Position numbers and translations under genes: made by a program. DNA of 64,000 nucleotides, taken from Pelomonas aquatica. GTDB taxonomy: Bacteria; Pseudomonadota; Gammaproteobacteria; Burkholderiales; Burkholderiaceae_C. Shown here piece after piece: positions 1-9,084 of the stretch. The DNA lies in contig NZ_JAPPUW010000014.1 in NCBI RefSeq assembly GCF_026712205.1, positions 106,062 to 170,061 of the forward strand. The letters run 5' to 3'. The notes under the pieces were generated by a model. That model worked only from the letters and a program-made list of their open reading frames with translations. It was not told the DNA's origin and made no database searches. Within the stretch, counting starts at the first letter, position 1; each line of letters opens with the position of its first letter.

Positions 1-660
1 CCGGCCGGCCTCGTCGACGTGCGCCGCCTGCCCGAGCTGCAGGGCATCACGGTGGGTGGTGGCGCCGTCCGCATCGGCGCCGCGACGACGCATGCCACGG
101 TGGCCGCATCGGCCGACGTGGGCCGGGCCATCCCGGCCCTGGCCGACCTCGCCGGCCGCATCGGCGACCGCCAGGTGCGCAATGCCGGCACGCTGGGCGG
201 CAGCCTCGCCAACAACGACCCGGCCGCCTGCTACCCGGCCGCGGTGCTGGCCTTGAGCGCCACCGTCCACACGAATCGCCGCGACCTCGCGGCCGACGAC
301 TTCTTCCAGGGCCTGTTCACGACCGCGCTGGAAGACGGCGAGCTGATCACCGCGGTCAGCTTCCCCTGCCCGAAGGCGGCCGGCTGGCAGAAGTTCAAGC
401 AGCCGGCCTCGCGCTTCTCGCTGGTGGGCGTGTTCGTCGCCCGCTTCGACGCCGGCGTGCGCGTGGCCGTCACCGGCGCCGGGCCGGGCGTGTTTCGCTG
501 CCGCGAACTGGAGACGGCGCTGGCCCGCGACTGGAGCCCGGCCGCCGCGCGCGCCGTCAAGGTCGATGCCGCCGGGCTGAACCACGACCTGCACGGCACG
601 GCCGACTACCGCGCCGCGCTGATTCCCGAGCTGGCGGCGAGGGCAGTGGCGGCGGCCTGA
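1..660 (+). CDS. FAD-binding subunit of a molybdenum hydroxylase (CoxM/XdhB-like), 5' end missing
   Basis: The reading frame is open from the first base of the window and ends with TGA at 660, so the N-terminus lies outside. The visible 219 residues match the medium FAD-binding subunit of the CO dehydrogenase/xanthine dehydrogenase family, whose usual length is about 260-290. The stretch RNAGTLGGSLANNDPAA (near residue 58) is the family's FAD-pyrophosphate loop. The C-terminal part (KFKQPASRFSLVGVF onward) matches the CO_deh_flav_C domain. In the family this subunit passes electrons from the Mo/FeS subunits through FAD. Substrate cannot be told, because the partner genes would lie upstream. 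A GTG inside the frame at 19 is not the true start. Confidence 0.85.
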   Translation, partial: PAGLVDVRRLPELQGITVGGGAVRIGAATTHATVAASADVGRAIPALADLAGRIGDRQVRNAGTLGGSLANNDPAACYPAAVLALSATVHTNRRDLAADDFFQGLFTTALEDGELITAVSFPCPKAAGWQKFKQPASRFSLVGVFVARFDAGVRVAVTGAGPGVFRCRELETALARDWSPAAARAVKVDAAGLNHDLHGTADYRAALIPELAARAVAAA

Positions 661-690
661 GGTCCGCAACGGATAGAACGGGAGTATTTC

Positions 691-806
691 GGGCCGAGCG
701 CCGGGCCGCTCCCAAGCCGGCCCGCCTGAGGCTGTTTGCGGCTCAATGCCGCAAACAGCCTTGTCCCCGCGGGGGACCGACCAGGCTCGCCCGCGTTCAG
801 CGTGGC
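691..806 (+). repeat. Dispersed A-hairpin-B repeat, copy 1
   Basis: Block A (691-725, starting GGGCCGAGCGCCGGGCCGCT) is repeated exactly at 30869-30903 and, inverted, at 40448-40482. It is followed by a perfect 13-bp hairpin at 730-760 (arm GGCTGTTTGCGGC, loop TCAAT). Block B follows at about 761-802 (TCCCCGCGGGGGACCGA... to TTCAGCG) and recurs inverted at 46684-46722. The copy sits between two convergent gene ends (660 and 797), so the hairpin could act as a two-way terminator, although there is no T-run. Confidence 0.8.
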
Positions 807-1072
807 GAGATTGGGCGAGGGGCAGTTTCATCGCCTTCCGGCGTCATCAGGCCGATCAGCTCCTTGGCGAAGGCGAGCGCCTCCTCCGGCAGCTCGAAGT
901 GCATCTCGTTGTTCAGCTCGACGACGTCGCCGTCCGGCCCCTTGTGCACGACGGACCAGCCGCCCGCGCCGCCGTCGATGGCGAGCACGCCGAACTGGCC
1001 CGGCAGCAGATCCCGGGCGCTGCCGCCGGTGATGACGATGTCGCGGCCGAGGTGGGAGTGGTAGCGTTTCAT
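797..1072 (-). CDS. Conserved small hypothetical protein
   Basis: About 91 residues from the ATG at 1072. In-frame ATGs at 1081 and 1087 would add 3 or 5 residues, and none has a convincing ribosome site. No domain is recognised. The protein begins MKRYHSHLGRDIVI, has a glycine-rich middle (IDGGAGGWSVVHKGPDG) suggestive of beta hairpins, and ends in a short amphipathic helix (ALAFAKELIGLM). It is divergent from the DUF427 gene at 1099 with only about 26 bases between starts, so the two probably share a promoter region. Real-gene status rests on codon pattern and protein-like composition. Confidence 0.6.
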   Translation of the reverse strand: MKRYHSHLGRDIVITGGSARDLLPGQFGVLAIDGGAGGWSVVHKGPDGDVVELNNEMHFELPEEALAFAKELIGLMTPEGDETAPRPISPR

Positions 1073-1098
1073 CGACTTCATTTTCAAGGAGACCCGCC

Positions 1099-1380
1099 AT
1101 GAAGGCAGTCTGGAACGGCGTGACCCTGGCCGAGAGCAGCGACACCGTCGTCGTCGAAGGCAACCACTATTTCCCGGCCGAGGCGCTGAACAAGCAGTAC
1201 ACGACGTTCAGCAACCACGTCAGCCGCTGCCCCTGGAAGGGCGAGGCCAAATACCTGAGCCTGCTGATCAACGGCGAGATGAACCCGGACGCGGTCTGGT
1301 ACTACCCCGACCCGCTGCCCGCGGCGGCCGAGATCAAGGGCCGCTACGCGTTCTGGAAGGGCGTCAAGGTCACGGAGTGA
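1099..1380 (+). CDS. DUF427 domain protein
   Basis: 93 residues, a single DUF427 domain of unknown biochemical role. Family features seen are the N-terminal strand pair with AVWNGVTLAESSDTVVVEGNHYFP, the conserved NHVSRCPWKGEAKY centre, and the C-terminal IKGRYAFWKGV. A strong ribosome site (AAGGAG, 7 bases before ATG) fixes the start. The 3' end overlaps the end of the convergent mltA by 11 bases. Length is typical for the family. Function unknown; assignment to the family is firm. Confidence 0.88.
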   Translation: MKAVWNGVTLAESSDTVVVEGNHYFPAEALNKQYTTFSNHVSRCPWKGEAKYLSLLINGEMNPDAVWYYPDPLPAAAEIKGRYAFWKGVKVTE

Positions 1381-2464
1381 GCCCCTGCGGCAGCAGCGCC
1401 CACAGCCGCAGCGGCTGCTTGGTGCGGCCGGCGCGCAGCGCGGCATCGTCGCCCCAGCCCCAGAACAGGTCGGCGCGCACGGCGCCCTGGATGGCGCCGC
1501 CGGTGTCCTGGGCCAGCACGAGGCGGCGCAGCGGCGCGGCGGCGGCGCCCGGCGACCAGGGCTCGGTGCTGTCCAGCCACAGCGGCGTGCCCAGGCCGAT
1601 GACGGCCCTGTCCACCGCGACGGAGCGGCCCGGCACCAGCGGCAGGCCCTGGGCACCGCGCGGGCCTTGCGACGCGTCCGCCAGCGCCTCCTCGCGGAAG
1701 TAGACGACGCGCGGGTTCACGGCCAGCGCGTCGCGCACCCGGCCCGGGTTGCGGCGCGCCCAGTCGCGCAGGCTGGGCGGCGTCGCATCGCCGACCTCGC
1801 CGCGCTCCAGCAGCGCGCGCACGACCGACTGGAAGGGCTGGTCGTTGTGGCCGGCAAAGGCGACGCGGCTGACGCGTTCGGCGCCGCCGTTCGCGTCGCG
1901 CATGACGAGGCGGCCCGAGCCCTGCACCTGCAGCTGCAGCAGCGCGAAGGGGTCGTCGAGATAGGCCAGCGCGGCGAAGCGCGGGTCGGCGTCGCTGTCG
2001 CGGCGCGGCAGGCGGCGCAGCGCGGGGTCTGCGGGCAGCGCGAGCAGCGGCCACTGGAAGACGCCCTGGCGCACGCGGCTGGCGACCAGCTGGGGCTCGA
2101 AATAGCCGGTCAGCAGGCCGGTCGCCTCGCCACCGTCGGCGGCCAGCCGCCAGGGGCGCAGATGCTTCATCAGGAAGAGCGTGGCCTCGGTCGCGTCGGC
2201 CGGCGCCTGCTGTGCGGCGCGGGCGCAGAACTCGGCCCAGCCGGGCGCGGGGCGCTGGCAGTTGGCCAGCAGGGCCGGCCAGGCGGCGAGCAGGTCGTCG
2301 CTGCTGCCCCAGCCGGGCAGGTCCCGCCAGTCGACGGCGGCCCAGCGCGCCGCGCTCGCCCGCGGCATGGGCGCCGCCGCGGGCGGTGCCTGCAGCGGCG
2401 GCGACGAACAGGCCGCCAGGCTTCCTAGAATCGCGGCCAGTCCCCCACGCGCCCACCACCCCAT
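1370..2464 (-). CDS. mltA: Membrane-bound lytic murein transglycosylase A
   Basis: A 364-residue outer-membrane lipoprotein that cleaves the MurNAc-GlcNAc bond of peptidoglycan to form 1,6-anhydro ends. The start at 2464 is chosen because GAGGAG lies 4 bases upstream and it gives a short signal peptide with lipobox LAAC (Cys19). The MltA domain covers the middle (GLLTGYFEPQ, LLQLQVQGSGRL). The 3D barrel follows near the C-terminus (IGLGTPLWLDS, LVLAQDTGGAIQGAVRADLFWG). An upstream in-frame ATG at 2548 would destroy the signal peptide. The start codon overlaps, on the opposite strand, the ATG of the small gene at 2463. Confidence 0.93.
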   Translation of the reverse strand: MGWWARGGLAAILGSLAACSSPPLQAPPAAAPMPRASAARWAAVDWRDLPGWGSSDDLLAAWPALLANCQRPAPGWAEFCARAAQQAPADATEATLFLMKHLRPWRLAADGGEATGLLTGYFEPQLVASRVRQGVFQWPLLALPADPALRRLPRRDSDADPRFAALAYLDDPFALLQLQVQGSGRLVMRDANGGAERVSRVAFAGHNDQPFQSVVRALLERGEVGDATPPSLRDWARRNPGRVRDALAVNPRVVYFREEALADASQGPRGAQGLPLVPGRSVAVDRAVIGLGTPLWLDSTEPWSPGAAAAPLRRLVLAQDTGGAIQGAVRADLFWGWGDDAALRAGRTKQPLRLWALLPQGLTP

Positions 2465-2570
2465 GCTGCTCCTCGCCCTCGAAGCCCTCGGCGCGCTGCT
2501 GATCTTCGTGTTCATCGTCTGGTGGACCATGTTCTCCGGCCGCGACAAGGGCGAGCGCCGCGAGGACTAG
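2463..2570 (+). CDS. 35-residue single-pass membrane protein
   Basis: A 36-codon frame. The first ~21 residues form a hydrophobic segment (LLLALEALGALLIFVFIVWW), followed by TMFSGRDKGERRED, a charged tail. The architecture (small membrane anchor with a WWTMFSGR-type junction) resembles short conserved hypothetical proteins I recall from Burkholderiales. It starts inside CATG, which is also the mltA start on the other strand, and ends inside CTAG, which is also the stop of the recombinase-family gene on the other strand. I see no clear ribosome site, so it may be translated from a leaderless or weakly initiated message. Function unknown. Confidence 0.6.
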   Translation: MLLLALEALGALLIFVFIVWWTMFSGRDKGERRED

Positions 2571-4531
2571 CGCGGCGGAATCAGGAAACTCAGCGGCTCG
2601 CGCCACAGCCGCGCCCGGATCGCCGCATTGACGCGCCGCCGGTCGGCCAGGCGGATGCCGCGCGAGCGCAGCGCCACCTTGAAGGCGCAGAAGAAGCTGA
2701 CGCCGACGTTGAGCACGCCGATGCCGGCGATGCAGATCACGCAGGACCAGAACGCCCAGGTCGTCATCACGCCGAAACCCAGCGCGCCGACGGCCGCGGC
2801 AAGCTGGCCGGTGCCCAGCGTGACGTGGCGCACCTCCAGGGCCAGGCCGAAGAAGCCGGTCAGCGCCGGCACCAGGCCCAGCATCAGGCCCAGGCTGGTG
2901 TTGGCCGCCAGGCCCGAGATATTGGCCCGCCACCAGCGCGACCAGCGCTGCGCGCGGGCGCGGCCGAGCGTGGCGACGATGCGCGGGTTCCAGGCGATGG
3001 CGCTGTCCAGGCGGTGGAAAACGAACCAGTTCTCCACCCAGCCGGCGATCAGGCTGGACGCGAACAGCAGCACGCCGGTGAAGGCCGCGAACAGCAGCGA
3101 GGGGCCGGCCAGGCTCAGCGACTGCAGCACATAGTGGGCCTCCCTCTCGCCCACCGGCGGCGCGCCGAAGGCGGCGCGGCAGATCAGCTGCACGGCCAGC
3201 ACGACGGGCGCCGCCAGCGCGAGGTTGCCGACGATGCCGGCCACCTGCGAGCGCACGAGGTGGGCCACCTCGTCGACGAAGCCCTGCAGGTTGTCGTCAC
3301 GCTCGATGTGCAGCAGCTTGTGGGCCATGGCCGGCGCCGTCATGGCCGGCTGCTTGGTGGCCACGGTCCAGTGCAGCAGGTGGATGAGGACGAAGCTGAG
3401 CGCGTAGTTCACGCCGGCCCAGAAGCCGCCCCAGAAGGCCGTGAAACCCAGCAGCGCGATGAAGAACTTGACGAAGGTGGTGCCGGCGATCACGGCGCCG
3501 CCGCCGGCCGCGCGCCCGAGCATGTCGCGGTATTCGTCGCGGTTGCGGGTGATGTAGTGCTCGCCGGTCTCGGCGCTGCGCTCGGCCAGCTTGCGCGCCA
3601 GCAGCGAGTAGTGGCTCGCGAACAGCGTGCGCAGGCTGCGCCGCTCGTGCACGACGCGCACCAGGCCGGCGACCAGGCGCAGCAGCTCGCGCTGCGGCTC
3701 GCGCGACACCAGGCAGGCCAGCAGCGCCTCGATGCGGTCCAGCCGCGCGGTGAGCTGCTCGACGGTGAACATCAGGTCCACCGACACGCCATGGGTCTCG
3801 AGGTGCTCGGGCACGGTCAGCGCGGCGGCACGGCAGCGGTCCAGCAGCGCGCGCAGGTATTGCAGCGGCGGCCCGGGCGCGTCGGCCGCGCCCGGCTGCA
3901 GCGCGCGCTCGACGGCCTCCCAGGCCGCCGGCAGCTGGTGGAAGGGCCGGTCCTGCAGCAGCGGCTCGTCCATGCGCACGCGCAGCATCCCGGACAGGCC
4001 GGCCGCATGCACGCTGCTGACGAGCACGGTGACCGCGGCACGCGCCTCGACGCGCCAGCCGTCGTCCGGCGTGGCGGCGAACAGCAGGCTCAGCCGGCCG
4101 AGCAGCTCGTCGTCGATGGCGGCGATCCAGTCCTCGTCGGCACGGTCGCCGAACAGCAGCTCGAACAGCGCCGCGAGGTCGCGCGTGTCGGTGGTGGCCG
4201 GCAGCAGGCGGCGGCGCAGCCGGCCCAGGAACTCATGCCACAGCGCCATGCGCGGCGCAAAGCCGACCTCGGCGAACAGGCTGACCGCGTCGACGTCGTT
4301 CCAGACGCCGGCGATGACGGCCGAGAAGCGGCGGGCGTGGTCGGGGTGGCGCTCCAGCACGTTGAGCAGATGCTTGAGGCGCACGACCGGCCGCAGCGTG
4401 CCCGACGGGATCTGCTCGCGCGGCGCGGCATGGCGCAGCCATTCCAGCAGCCGCACCAGCCACAGGTTGCGCTCGGCCAGCGCGGCCTGAGGATCGGCCG
4501 CGTTGAGCAGGGCGGTGAGGTCCCAGCTCAA
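2567..4531 (-). CDS. Gcr / SpecificRecomb-family membrane protein ('site-specific recombinase')
   Basis: About 654 residues. The family is named site-specific recombinase in databases, but it shows no tyrosine or serine recombinase motif. Its C-terminal half holds several membrane segments (for example FVKFFIALLGFTAFWGGFW, LLFAAFTGVLLFASSLIAGW, FGVMTTWAFWSCVICIAGIG), so a membrane role is more likely. The N-terminal half is soluble and helical. The start is TTG at 4531: its bases overlap the apaG stop as TTGA, a coupling arrangement. No ATG gives a sensible start without running into apaG. The last codon overlaps the stop of the small gene at 2570 through CTAG. Confidence 0.8.
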   Translation of the reverse strand: MSWDLTALLNAADPQAALAERNLWLVRLLEWLRHAAPREQIPSGTLRPVVRLKHLLNVLERHPDHARRFSAVIAGVWNDVDAVSLFAEVGFAPRMALWHEFLGRLRRRLLPATTDTRDLAALFELLFGDRADEDWIAAIDDELLGRLSLLFAATPDDGWRVEARAAVTVLVSSVHAAGLSGMLRVRMDEPLLQDRPFHQLPAAWEAVERALQPGAADAPGPPLQYLRALLDRCRAAALTVPEHLETHGVSVDLMFTVEQLTARLDRIEALLACLVSREPQRELLRLVAGLVRVVHERRSLRTLFASHYSLLARKLAERSAETGEHYITRNRDEYRDMLGRAAGGGAVIAGTTFVKFFIALLGFTAFWGGFWAGVNYALSFVLIHLLHWTVATKQPAMTAPAMAHKLLHIERDDNLQGFVDEVAHLVRSQVAGIVGNLALAAPVVLAVQLICRAAFGAPPVGEREAHYVLQSLSLAGPSLLFAAFTGVLLFASSLIAGWVENWFVFHRLDSAIAWNPRIVATLGRARAQRWSRWWRANISGLAANTSLGLMLGLVPALTGFFGLALEVRHVTLGTGQLAAAVGALGFGVMTTWAFWSCVICIAGIGVLNVGVSFFCAFKVALRSRGIRLADRRRVNAAIRARLWREPLSFLIPPR

Positions 4532-4902
4532 TGCAGGGAGGCGCTGTCGGCGAGCAGGAACTCGTCGACCTCGGCATGAAAGACCTCGCAGCCTTCGGTC
4601 ACGCACAGGAAGCGCCCGCGCATCGTGCCCTGGGGCGTGCCGATCTGGGCCCAGGAGCTGTACTGGAAGCTCTGGCCCGGCGCCAGCACCGGCTGGTGGC
4701 CGACGACCGCCAGCCCGTCGACGACCTGCACCTGGCCGCGCGCGTCGGTGATCTCCCAGTGCCGGCCGATGAGCTGGGCCAGCACGTCGCCGGTGTTCTC
4801 GATCGTGATCGTGTAGCTGTAGGCGTACAGGCCCTGCTCGAGATGAGTCTGCTCGGGCAGGGCCTGCACCGCGGCGCCGCAGCTGAAACGGGGGGTGGCC
4901 AT
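4528..4902 (-). CDS. apaG: ApaG protein (Co2+/Mg2+ efflux-associated, FN3-like fold)
   Basis: 124 residues, the usual ApaG length. Conserved stretches are [68 protein letters not shown]. In the family the protein has an immunoglobulin/FN3-like fold and is linked to divalent metal tolerance and nucleotide binding; its exact reaction is unsettled. It is the first gene of a pair with the Gcr-type gene (TTGA overlap) and is divergent from tag, with 147 bases between. Confidence 0.92.
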   Translation of the reverse strand: MATPRFSCGAAVQALPEQTHLEQGLYAYSYTITIENTGDVLAQLIGRHWEITDARGQVQVVDGLAVVGHQPVLAPGQSFQYSSWAQIGTPQGTMRGRFLCVTEGCEVFHAEVDEFLLADSASLH

Positions 4903-5049
4903 GGGAAGATTATCGGGCCCGAACGCTATGCTCGGGCGTATCTCCGTCGAGATGCGCGATCCTAAGTGCTGCACTGTCTCTGCCCGCCGGGCGCACTGCT
5001 GGGCCCGGCGAAGAGCCGCAGCCGACATGGCCATCGCCGACACCTCCCC

Positions 5050-5664
5050 ATGAAACCCCTCTACCTCCCTCCCGACGGCCGGCCGCGCTGCGCCTGGTGC
5101 GCCGCCGCGCCCGGCGACGAGACCTATCTGCGCTACCACGACGAGGAATGGGGCAGCCCCGTGGCCGACGACTTCCGGCTGTTCGAGAAGCTCTGCCTGG
5201 AGGGCTTCCAGAGCGGCCTGTCGTGGCGGACCATCCTGAACAAGCGCGAGGCCTTCCGCGCGGCCTTCGCAGGCTTCGACTACCACCGGGTGGCCCGCTT
5301 CGGCGCGGCCGACGTGGCGCGGCTGCTGGCCGATGCCGGCATCGTGCGCCATCGCGGCAAGATCGAAGCGGCCATCCACAACGCCGGGCGCTGCGTGGAG
5401 CTGGTCGCCGCCGAGGGCTCGCTCGCCGCCTATCTGTGGCGCTTCGAGCCGCCGAAGAACTCGGTGGCGCACAACCTGGCGCAGTCGGCACCCTCCGAGG
5501 CGCTGTCCAAGGACTTGAAGAAGCGCGGCTGGAAGTTCGTCGGCCCGACGACGATGCATGCGCTGATGCAGGCCATGGGCCTCATCAACGACCACCAGCC
5601 CGGCTGCCATCACTGGGCCGAGGCGCAGAAGGCGCGCGACCGGTTCAAGAGGCCCGGAATCTAG
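5050..5664 (+). CDS. tag: DNA-3-methyladenine glycosylase I
   Basis: 204 residues; removes 3-methyladenine from alkylated DNA as the first step of base excision repair. The zinc-snap residues of the Tag family are visible: Cys near the N-terminus (RCAWC, residues 13-17), His30 in YHDEEWG, and the C-terminal His/Cys of HQPGCHHW. The core matches E. coli Tag ([61 protein letters not shown]). The start at 5050 gives the family N-terminus. A 28-residue upstream in-frame extension is not like the family. Rpe follows 11 bases downstream, so the two are probably co-transcribed. Confidence 0.95.
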   Translation: MKPLYLPPDGRPRCAWCAAAPGDETYLRYHDEEWGSPVADDFRLFEKLCLEGFQSGLSWRTILNKREAFRAAFAGFDYHRVARFGAADVARLLADAGIVRHRGKIEAAIHNAGRCVELVAAEGSLAAYLWRFEPPKNSVAHNLAQSAPSEALSKDLKKRGWKFVGPTTMHALMQAMGLINDHQPGCHHWAEAQKARDRFKRPGI

Positions 5665-5675
5665 AATTGCGGGCT

Positions 5676-6365
5676 ATGTCTGCCCGCCAACACTTCATCG
5701 CCCCCAGCCTGCTGTCCGCCGATTTCGCCCGCCTGGGCGAGGAGGTGAGGAACGTGCTGGCCGCCGGCGCCGACTGGATCCACTTCGACGTGATGGACAA
5801 CCATTACGTGCCCAACCTGACCTTCGGGCCGATGGTCTGCGAGGCGCTGCGCCAGCACGCGGTCAAGCCCGACGGCAGCCCGGCCGTCATCGACGTGCAC
5901 CTGATGGTGCAGCCCGTCGACAGCCTGGCCCAGGCCTTCTGCCGCGCCGGCGCCGACATGGTGAGCTTCCACCCCGAGGCCAGCGCCCACGTCGACCGCA
6001 CGCTGCAGCTCATCAAGGGCGAGGGCAAGCAGGCCGGCCTGGTCTTCAACCCGGCCACGCCGCTGGACGTGCTGGAGTGGGTCATCGACAAGGTCGACAT
6101 GGTGCTGCTGATGAGCGTGAACCCCGGCTTCGGCGGCCAGAGCTTCATCCCGACGGCACTGCAGAAGCTGCAGAAGGCGCGCGAGATCATCGCCAGGAGC
6201 GGCCGCGACATCCGGCTGGAGATCGACGGCGGCGTCAAGGTCGACAACATCCGCGAGATCGCCGCGGCGGGTGCCGACACCTTCGTCGCCGGCTCGGCCA
6301 TCTTCGGCAAGGCCGACTACAAATCGGTGATCGACGCGATGCGCGCCGAACTCGCCAAGACCTGA
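5676..6365 (+). CDS. rpe: Ribulose-phosphate 3-epimerase
   Basis: 229 residues; interconverts ribulose-5-phosphate and xylulose-5-phosphate in the pentose phosphate and Calvin pathways, cytoplasmic. A TIM-barrel with every signature strand: [46 protein letters not shown] (phosphate loop) and LEIDGGV (metal-binding Asp). Length and N-terminus are normal for the family. In many betaproteobacteria rpe is followed by gph; here a tyrosine phosphatase follows after 4 bases, so the usual neighbour is replaced. Confidence 0.96.
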   Translation: MSARQHFIAPSLLSADFARLGEEVRNVLAAGADWIHFDVMDNHYVPNLTFGPMVCEALRQHAVKPDGSPAVIDVHLMVQPVDSLAQAFCRAGADMVSFHPEASAHVDRTLQLIKGEGKQAGLVFNPATPLDVLEWVIDKVDMVLLMSVNPGFGGQSFIPTALQKLQKAREIIARSGRDIRLEIDGGVKVDNIREIAAAGADTFVAGSAIFGKADYKSVIDAMRAELAKT

Positions 6366-6369
6366 AGCC

Positions 6370-6843
6370 ATGGCCGCCATCCTGCTCGTCTGCACCGCCA
6401 ACATCTGCCGCTCGCCGATGGCCGAGGCCGTCTTCAAGGCCAGGCTGGGTGATGTGTTCAAGACCATCGCCTCGGCCGGCGTGCATGCCGACCCGCGCGG
6501 CGGCCCGGTGGATGCGCGCGCCGCGGCGGCCCTGGCCCGCCACAACTACAGCCTGGACCGCAAATGGCGCTCGCGCCGCGCCGACCCGGAGCAGCTCGGC
6601 CAGTACGACCTCGTGCTGGCGATGGAGGCCGAGCATGTGGAGGCGCTGCGCGGCCAGGCCGCACCCGAGCTGCGTGCCCGCATCCTGATGCTGACCGACT
6701 TCGTGCCCGAGCTGGCCGGCCAGAACGTCCCCGACCCCTACTTCGGCCCGGCCCAGGGCTTCGACGCCGTCATCGGCATGATCGAGCGCGCCGCCGGCAG
6801 CCTGCAGATGGCCGCCCGCGAGGGCCGCCTCAAGTTGGCCTGA
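6370..6843 (+). CDS. Low-molecular-weight protein-tyrosine phosphatase
   Basis: 157 residues. The P-loop CTANICRS near the N-terminus (Cys8, C-X5-R) and the distal acid segment VPDPYFG are the two hallmarks of the family. These enzymes dephosphorylate protein tyrosines, in bacteria often within exopolysaccharide control, but no kinase or polysaccharide gene is near. It starts 4 bases after rpe and is probably its operon partner. Arsenate reductases share the fold, but the DPYF acid loop argues for phosphatase. Confidence 0.92.
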   Translation: MAAILLVCTANICRSPMAEAVFKARLGDVFKTIASAGVHADPRGGPVDARAAAALARHNYSLDRKWRSRRADPEQLGQYDLVLAMEAEHVEALRGQAAPELRARILMLTDFVPELAGQNVPDPYFGPAQGFDAVIGMIERAAGSLQMAAREGRLKLA

Positions 6844-6884
6844 TCAGGCGGCTCGCGCCGCGAACTCGGCGACCTCGCGCGGGT

Positions 6885-7789
<905 letters not shown>

Positions 7790-7793
<4 letters not shown>

Positions 7794-8698
7794 CGTTCTT
7801 CCAGGAAGCGGGGGGTCAGTTCGGGGTGGACGCTGGCCTCGGTCTGCAGCGTCAGCGCGGCCAGGTCCAGGCCTAGGCGGGCCGCGGCGTCGAAGTCGCC
7901 GCCGTCGCGCAGCAGGGCCGCGCAGACGCCGGCCGCCAGCGCATCGCCCGCGCCGGTCACGTCGACGATGTCGACCGCCGGCGCCGGCCAGTGGCGCGGC
8001 GCCCAGCCGGCCTCGCTGAGCAGCAGGCCCTGCGCACCGCGGGACACGAGCACGCGGGCCACGCCGCGCGCATGCAGGGCCGCGAAGGCCGCGGCCGGTT
8101 CGGCGGCCACGGTGCCGAGTTCGCCGGCGTTCAGCATCAGCAGGTGCAGGCCGGCGAGGGACTCCGGCAGGCGCGCCATCTTGGCCTCGGACACGGCCAC
8201 GCCCACCAGGGGCACGCCGCCGTCGCGCGCCTCGGCCAGCAGCAGCGGCCAGGCAGCGGCGGGCAGGTTGCCGTCGGCGACGACCAGGGCCGCGCCCGCG
8301 CGCAGCGCCCGGCTGGCCGCCAGCGCCGGCGGACCGAGGCCGTCGACCAGCGGCATGGCCGCCAGGCCCAGCGCCAGGCTGCCGTCGGGCGCCAGCACGG
8401 CCGTGTAGCTGTCGCTGGCGTGGCGGCGCCGCTGGATGACGGCGCGCGTGTCGATGCCGACTTCGGCAGCCTGCGCCAGCAGCAGACGGCCGCCGGCGTC
8501 GTCGCCGACCGCCGCGACCAGCGCCACCGGCAGGCCCAGGCGCGCGAGGTTCTCGGCCACGTTGCGCACGACGCCGCCGGGCGTCTCATGCGCCTCGCAG
8601 GGATTGGACGAGGCCGGCAGAGCCTCGGCCAGCAGACGCAGCTTGCGGTCGATGTTGAGGCCGCCGATGCAGACGACGGGGGCGGCGCAAGGGCTCAT
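7790..8698 (-). CDS. psuK: Pseudouridine kinase, PfkB family
   Basis: 302 residues; phosphorylates pseudouridine at the 5' position to feed PsuG. PfkB signatures are the N-terminal CIGGLNIDRKLR with the downstream GGVVRNVAENLARLG (substrate loop) and the C-terminal DVTGAGDALAAG with catalytic Asp and anion hole. The psuG overlap makes the substrate assignment firm; on sequence alone it could be any ribokinase-type enzyme. The start has no strong ribosome site. Its upstream region abuts the pckG promoter region. Confidence 0.9.
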
Positions 8699-9084
8699 CG
8701 CGCAATTCTAGGAAGGCCTTGCGGGCTGGCGGCAGCCGGCCTGCGCCTCCGGCCAGGCCAGCGCGGATCGTGTCCGCATCGGTCCGCACCTTCAGGCCGC
8801 CGGGCCAGAGCCCGGCTGGGCGGCACCTCCAGAAGGTTCAGAGTCGACAGTCGAAATTCCGTCGAATTTCACGCCAACTTCGCGTAAACCCCAGACACAC
8901 TTCGCTGCCGCCATGAGCCTGACGGCCGCGGCAGCATGGGCTTATTCCGGTTTTGCATGACCCCACCGATCCCGGTGGTTACGGCGTGATTACATTGGAT
9001 TCGACAATCCTGGCCCCAGCCCGGTGTGCTTGGGCCAGCTCCGGTGGCTGACCCAAACACATCACCATGATCGGAGCTTCCACC
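8699..9084. other. Divergent intergenic region psuK/pckG
   Basis: 386 bases without a credible gene. It holds a perfect inverted repeat GAAATTC-CGTC-GAATTTC at 8853-8870 and a smaller one, CCACCG-ATCC-CGGTGG, at about 8973-8988. Base composition drops between about 8845 and 9000, as expected for promoters. The pckG ribosome site (CGGAGC) is just before 9085. I cannot place -35/-10 boxes with confidence. Confidence 0.5.

Noticed and set aside
2567..4531. True DNA recombinase function from the family name
   Set aside because: No tyrosine/serine recombinase catalytic motif and several membrane helices; the database name appears historical.
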